Of a DNA stretch of 17,271 bases, positions 14,183-17,271 are shown in pieces (position 1 is the stretch's first letter; every line of letters starts with the position of its first letter). The notes beneath the pieces were generated by a model. That model worked only from the letters and a program-made list of their open reading frames with translations. It was not told where the DNA came from and did no database searches. Source of the stretch: JAERML01 sp035687895 (GTDB lineage: Bacteria > Bacteroidota > Ignavibacteria > UBA10030 > UBA6906); assembly GCA_035687895.1 (NCBI GenBank), contig DASRUE010000200.1, positions 1 to 17,271 of the forward strand, given 5' to 3'. The position numbers were made by a program, and so were the translations under genes.

Positions 14183-15721
14183 ATGCTTTCCAGAGTTCTC
14201 AGCGGGGCCACCTACGGCGTGAACGCGTATCTGGTGGAAGTCGAAACGCATATCGAGAAACAAATACCATCGTTCTCCATTGTCGGGCTTCCTGACAATG
14301 CCGTGAGAGAGAGCAGGGAGCGTGTCACCGCCGCCATCAAGAACTGCAACTACGATTTTCCCATCAAGAAGATCACCATCAATCTTGCACCCGCGGATAT
14401 CAAGAAGGAGGGGTCTGCATTCGACCTTTCCATGGCGATCGGAATTCTTGCTTCTACCGACCAGGTCGCTGCTGACGTGCTGAAGGAATTCGTCCTCGTC
14501 GGAGAGCTCGCATTGGATGGATCGTTGCGTCCGGTTCACGGTGCCTTACCGATGGCGCTCGAGGTGCGCAAGAGGAAGAGGAAAGGCATGCTTGTTCCGA
14601 GGGAGAACGGCAAGGAGGCCGCCATGGTTGAGGGGGTGGCGGTGTATCCGATGGCGTCGCTGAAGGAAGTAGTAGAATTTCTCAACGCCGACCATATGCG
14701 GCTCGCTCCACTGCATGTGGATGTGCAGGAGTTGTTCACGCACGATCAGAAGTACATGACGGATTTTGCCGATGTGAAAGGGCAGGAGAACACTAAGCGG
14801 GCGCTGGAAGTGGCGGCAGCGGGAGGACACAACATCATTATGATCGGACCGCCGGGATCGGGAAAGACAATGCTTGCAAAACGACTGCCAAGCATATTGC
14901 CGCCGCTGTCGTTTGAGGAGGCTCTGGAAACGACAAAAATACACTCCGTTGCCGGTCAGCTTCCAGAGGACACTGCATTGGTGGCGACACGACCGTTTCG
15001 TTCTCCCCATCATACCATTTCTGATGCTGCTCTTGTGGGGGGCGGTTCCATCCCGCGTCCAGGCGAAATCTCGCTGGCGCATCACGGAGTTTTGTTCCTT
15101 GACGAGCTTCCCGAGTTTGCGAGGAACGTGTTGGAAGTTCTTCGTCAGCCCCTTGAGGATGGACATGTAACGATTAGCCGATCCAAGCTCTCGGTGGACT
15201 ACCCGGCGAATTTCATGCTCGTGTGTGCAATGAACCCATGTCCGTGCGGGTACTTCACTGACCCGGCCAAAGAATGCACGTGTCAACCGATCGCAATTCA
15301 GAAGTACATGGCGAAGATCTCCGGGCCACTGCTTGATCGGATTGATCTCCACATTGAAGTGCCTGCGGTGAAGTACAAGGAGCTCTCAAGCAAAGAGAGT
15401 GGAGAAGGCTCAGAACGAATACGCGGACGGGTAATGCGGGCACGTGAGCTTCAAGTGCATCGTTTCAAAGGTCGGAAGGGACTGTACTCTAATGCCGACA
15501 TGCAGTCAAAAGAGATCCGTGAGTTCTGCAAGCTGGACGCAGCAGGAGAAGAGCTGTTGAAGATGGCCATTACCAAGCTCGGCCTCTCGGCGCGGGCGTA
15601 TGATCGGATACTCAAGGTGGGGAGGACGATCGCAGACATGGCCGGATGTCCTGATATTCGACCCGAACACATCAGCGAAGCGATACAGTACCGCAGCCTC
15701 GACAGGAATCTGATGGTGTAA
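14183..15721 (+). CDS. YifB/ComM-family magnesium-chelatase-like AAA+ ATPase
   Basis: A 512-residue protein of the usual length. The N-terminal ChlI-like/S5-fold domain is typical of the family: MLSRVLSGATYGVNAYLVEV, FSIVGLPDNAVRESRERV, INLAPADIKKEGSAFDL. The AAA+ core has a Walker A GPPGSGKT (222-229) and a Walker B LFLDE (304-308). Further motifs are RPFRSPHHTISDAALVGGG and GEISLAHHGVLFLDELPEF. A Cys-rich insert follows (CAMNPCPCGYFTD...ECTC), then the sensor region GPLLDRIDLHIEVP. The C-terminal part has SARAYDRILKVGRTIADM. ComM in naturally transformable bacteria is a helicase promoting branch migration during transformation; whether this organism is competent cannot be told. A modest AGGGA lies upstream of the ATG. 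A strong terminator follows. Confidence 0.94.
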   Translation: MLSRVLSGATYGVNAYLVEVETHIEKQIPSFSIVGLPDNAVRESRERVTAAIKNCNYDFPIKKITINLAPADIKKEGSAFDLSMAIGILASTDQVAADVLKEFVLVGELALDGSLRPVHGALPMALEVRKRKRKGMLVPRENGKEAAMVEGVAVYPMASLKEVVEFLNADHMRLAPLHVDVQELFTHDQKYMTDFADVKGQENTKRALEVAAAGGHNIIMIGPPGSGKTMLAKRLPSILPPLSFEEALETTKIHSVAGQLPEDTALVATRPFRSPHHTISDAALVGGGSIPRPGEISLAHHGVLFLDELPEFARNVLEVLRQPLEDGHVTISRSKLSVDYPANFMLVCAMNPCPCGYFTDPAKECTCQPIAIQKYMAKISGPLLDRIDLHIEVPAVKYKELSSKESGEGSERIRGRVMRARELQVHRFKGRKGLYSNADMQSKEIREFCKLDAAGEELLKMAITKLGLSARAYDRILKVGRTIADMAGCPDIRPEHISEAIQYRSLDRNLMV

Positions 15722-15746
15722 TGGATTCTGGCTATTGACCACAATT

Positions 15747-15769
15747 GGGAGGCCCTGCCTCCCTTTTTT
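15747..15769 (+). terminator. Intrinsic terminator after yifB
   Basis: A perfect 7-bp stem GGGAGGC/GCCTCCC (15747-15753 with 15757-15763) with a CCT loop is followed at once by six T residues (15764-15769). It lies 25 bases past the yifB stop, isolating yifB from thrC. Confidence 0.93.
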
Positions 15770-16022
15770 GTTGTTTGCAAATTCCAGTGATGGAGCCCAG
15801 GCCCCCTTCTCCTTGCCAGTTATCAATTTTTTTTGTACATGATAGAAGCGAATTTCCATAAGAAGACTGAGCCTCTATGTTGGCGTCTTCATGTATCCAA
15901 GGTTCATTGAAACCCACAGCAAGTGATTCCAGTTCTGAGCGCTGCGGGTTTTGTGTTAATCACGATAGAGTATTTGTGCGGGAAGCAGTTTTCCATAAGG
16001 AACTGATCGCTCGGCGTACACA
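15770..16022 (+). promoter_or_regulatory. thrC upstream region with hairpin and direct repeat
   Basis: This is most of the longest gene-free stretch in the window (15722-16022). An imperfect hairpin pairs 15911-15920 with 15941-15950 (AACCCACAGC with GCTGCGGGTT, one A-C mismatch, 20-base loop). The 3' arm runs into a run of four T (15949-15952), a weak terminator-like end. An imperfect direct repeat, GAAGC then three variable bases then TTTCCATAAG, occurs at 15845-15862 and 15982-15999. A weak promoter-like pair, TTGCCA (15813-15818) and TACATG (15836-15841), is spaced 17 bases. A 49-codon ORF (15877-16026) spans the hairpin. I cannot say which, if any, of these controls thrC; attenuation is only a possibility. 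Confidence 0.3.
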
Positions 16023-17261
16023 ATGAAAGTCAATCCTCCTACTCATGTTACCGGACTGAAGTGTTCACTCTGCGATACGTCCTACTCACACGACAATCTC
16101 CTTACCTGTCCCCGATGCGGTGAACAAGGTATCCTCGATGTTCAGTACGACTACGAAACTGCACGAGCAAAGCTCCTCCCGGCACTTGCACATCGCGTCT
16201 TCGATCATTGGCGTTACCGCGAGGTTCTTCCGATCTCCCCTGATCTTCAGCTTCCCCCCCTGCACATCGGCTGGACCCCGGTGTATGAGGCACCGCGTCT
16301 GGCAAAGGCGCTTGGCCTTCAGAGAATGTTCCTCAAGGATGATGGGCGGAATCCAACCAACTCATTCAAAGATCGGGCAAGCTCAATAGGCGTGATGAAA
16401 GCCATTGAATTTGGCTTCGACACAATTGCGTGTGCATCAACCGGAAATGCCGCGTCATCACTTGCAGCTCTTGCAGCCTCGGTGGGTTTGAAAAGTTTCA
16501 TTTTTGTTCCTGAGCGGGTGCCTGAACCGAAGATTGCTCAGCTCCTTATCTTCGGTGCAACCGTATTGAAGGTCAAGGGGACCTACGAACAAGCATTCGA
16601 TTTGTGCAAGCAAGCGTGCGGGGAGTTCGGCTGGTACAACCGGAACAGCGGAACGAATCCCTTCCTTGTGGAAGGGAAGAAGACTGCCGGACTTGAAATC
16701 GCCGAGCAGTTCGGCAAGAGAGTTCCTGACTGGGTTATCGTTTCAGTCGGAGATGGATGCACTATCGGCGGGATCGGAAAGGGGTTGCAGGAAATGAAGC
16801 AGCTCGGCATCATTGATCGCGTGTCTCGATTGCTGGGCGTTCAAGCCGAGGGAGCCAAGCCGATCCTCACTTCTTTCCTGTCTGGCAAAGACCTCGTGCC
16901 GACCGATACGCACACGCTTGCAGACAGTATCGCCGTTGGGACGCCGCGCAACTGGCGACGAGCGATCCGCCAAATCAAACTCTCACACGGAGATATGATT
17001 GCAGTCTCTGACGATGATATTCTGGATGCCATGCGGGTAACGGCTCGACTGGGTGGTGTATTTGGCGAGCCAGCCGGTGTTACGGGCGTTGCGGGATTGC
17101 GGAGAGCGATTGCAGCGGGAGTTGTGAAGCCGAATGCATCGGCAGTTGCCGTCATAACGGGCAACGGACTGAAAGACATTCACTCAGCAAAGCAGGCAGC
17201 CGGCCAGCCGATTTCCGTTGAACCTGACTTGCCGGCATTGAAGAAAGCGCTGAGGATGTAG
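16023..17261 (+). CDS. thrC: Threonine synthase, PLP-dependent, with N-terminal zinc ribbon
   Basis: A 412-residue protein. Four cysteines near the N-terminus, Cys14, Cys17, Cys29 and Cys32 (LKCSLCDT...TCPRCG), look like a zinc ribbon seen in one threonine synthase subgroup. The fold-type II PLP core follows. The PLP lysine Lys116 sits in NPTNSFKDRASS, and the phosphate-binding loop is ASTGNAASS (about 138-146). Further motifs are EGKKTAGLEIAEQFG, VGDGCTIGGIGKG and FGEPAGVTGVAGLRRAI, ending with AVITGNGLKD. It converts O-phosphohomoserine and water to threonine and phosphate. The start ATG has no Shine-Dalgarno at normal distance (an AAGG lies 22 bases away). No homoserine kinase or homoserine dehydrogenase gene is in the window. 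The stop is 10 bases before the window end. Confidence 0.94.
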   Translation: MKVNPPTHVTGLKCSLCDTSYSHDNLLTCPRCGEQGILDVQYDYETARAKLLPALAHRVFDHWRYREVLPISPDLQLPPLHIGWTPVYEAPRLAKALGLQRMFLKDDGRNPTNSFKDRASSIGVMKAIEFGFDTIACASTGNAASSLAALAASVGLKSFIFVPERVPEPKIAQLLIFGATVLKVKGTYEQAFDLCKQACGEFGWYNRNSGTNPFLVEGKKTAGLEIAEQFGKRVPDWVIVSVGDGCTIGGIGKGLQEMKQLGIIDRVSRLLGVQAEGAKPILTSFLSGKDLVPTDTHTLADSIAVGTPRNWRRAIRQIKLSHGDMIAVSDDDILDAMRVTARLGGVFGEPAGVTGVAGLRRAIAAGVVKPNASAVAVITGNGLKDIHSAKQAAGQPISVEPDLPALKKALRM

Positions 17262-17271
17262 ATCCACAATG

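Noticed and set aside
14546..15352. A 268-codon open frame on the minus strand opposite yifB
   Set aside because: It sits inside the conserved AAA+ core coding region and has no recognisable domain or ribosome binding site.
15877..16026. Classic threonine leader-peptide attenuator before thrC
   Set aside because: The frame has only two Thr codons and no run of Thr or Ile codons, and the hairpin has a mismatch and only four T residues. Kept only as a finding on possible coupling.
1..17271. Mobile elements, CRISPR arrays, tRNA or rRNA genes, toxin-antitoxin or defence genes
   Set aside because: None seen on either strand; all long frames belong to housekeeping families or their shadows.

Overview
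This 17.3 kb window is a dense block of bacterial chromosome made almost entirely of housekeeping genes, mostly on the + strand. I see no insertion sequence, phage gene, CRISPR array, tRNA or rRNA. The organism looks like a Gram-negative of the Bacteroidota/Chlorobiota/Ignavibacteriota side of the tree. This is an inference from the cmk-ispH-rpsA order, a DUF5683-like exported protein beside truA, and the style of several proteins, at moderate GC judged by eye. I would not name a genus. ATG, GTG and TTG starts are all used, some with clear Shine-Dalgarno sequences and some with none.

Region 1 (1-3682, +) is a tightly packed probable operon. It holds the 3' part of a RelA/SpoT (p)ppGpp synthetase/hydrolase, then ruvX (YqgF nuclease), then mtgA (monofunctional peptidoglycan transglycosylase) starting directly after the ruvX stop, then a Schlafen AlbA_2-domain protein whose start overlaps the mtgA end. 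A SpoU/TrmH-type RNA methyltransferase (3675-4217, -) converges on it with an 8-base overlap.

Region 2 (4315-8021, +) holds cmk, ispH and rpsA. A candidate promoter precedes cmk. About 200 bases rich in inverted repeats separate ispH from rpsA. A strong intrinsic terminator follows rpsA, which encodes a six-S1-domain ribosomal protein.

Region 3 (8032-12222, +) starts 10 bases past that terminator. It holds a MtaB-like tRNA methylthiotransferase, a DUF512 (PDZ plus radical-SAM-like) protein overlapping it by ATGA, a DUF5683-like exported protein and truA. Two of the four genes modify tRNA, so the cluster has a tRNA-modification flavour.

Region 4 (12309-17261, +) holds a probably exported amidase-signature enzyme, a yifB/comM-type AAA+ ATPase preceded by two copies of a 13-base repeat with dyad symmetry, a clean terminator, and thrC (threonine synthase). 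The 301-base gap before thrC contains an imperfect hairpin, an imperfect direct repeat and a small ORF ending in ATGA overlap with thrC.

I found no convincing new multi-gene system. The observations most worth checking are the alternative inverted repeats before rpsA, the repeat pair before yifB, the thrC leader, and how mtaB is transcribed from immediately behind a terminator.
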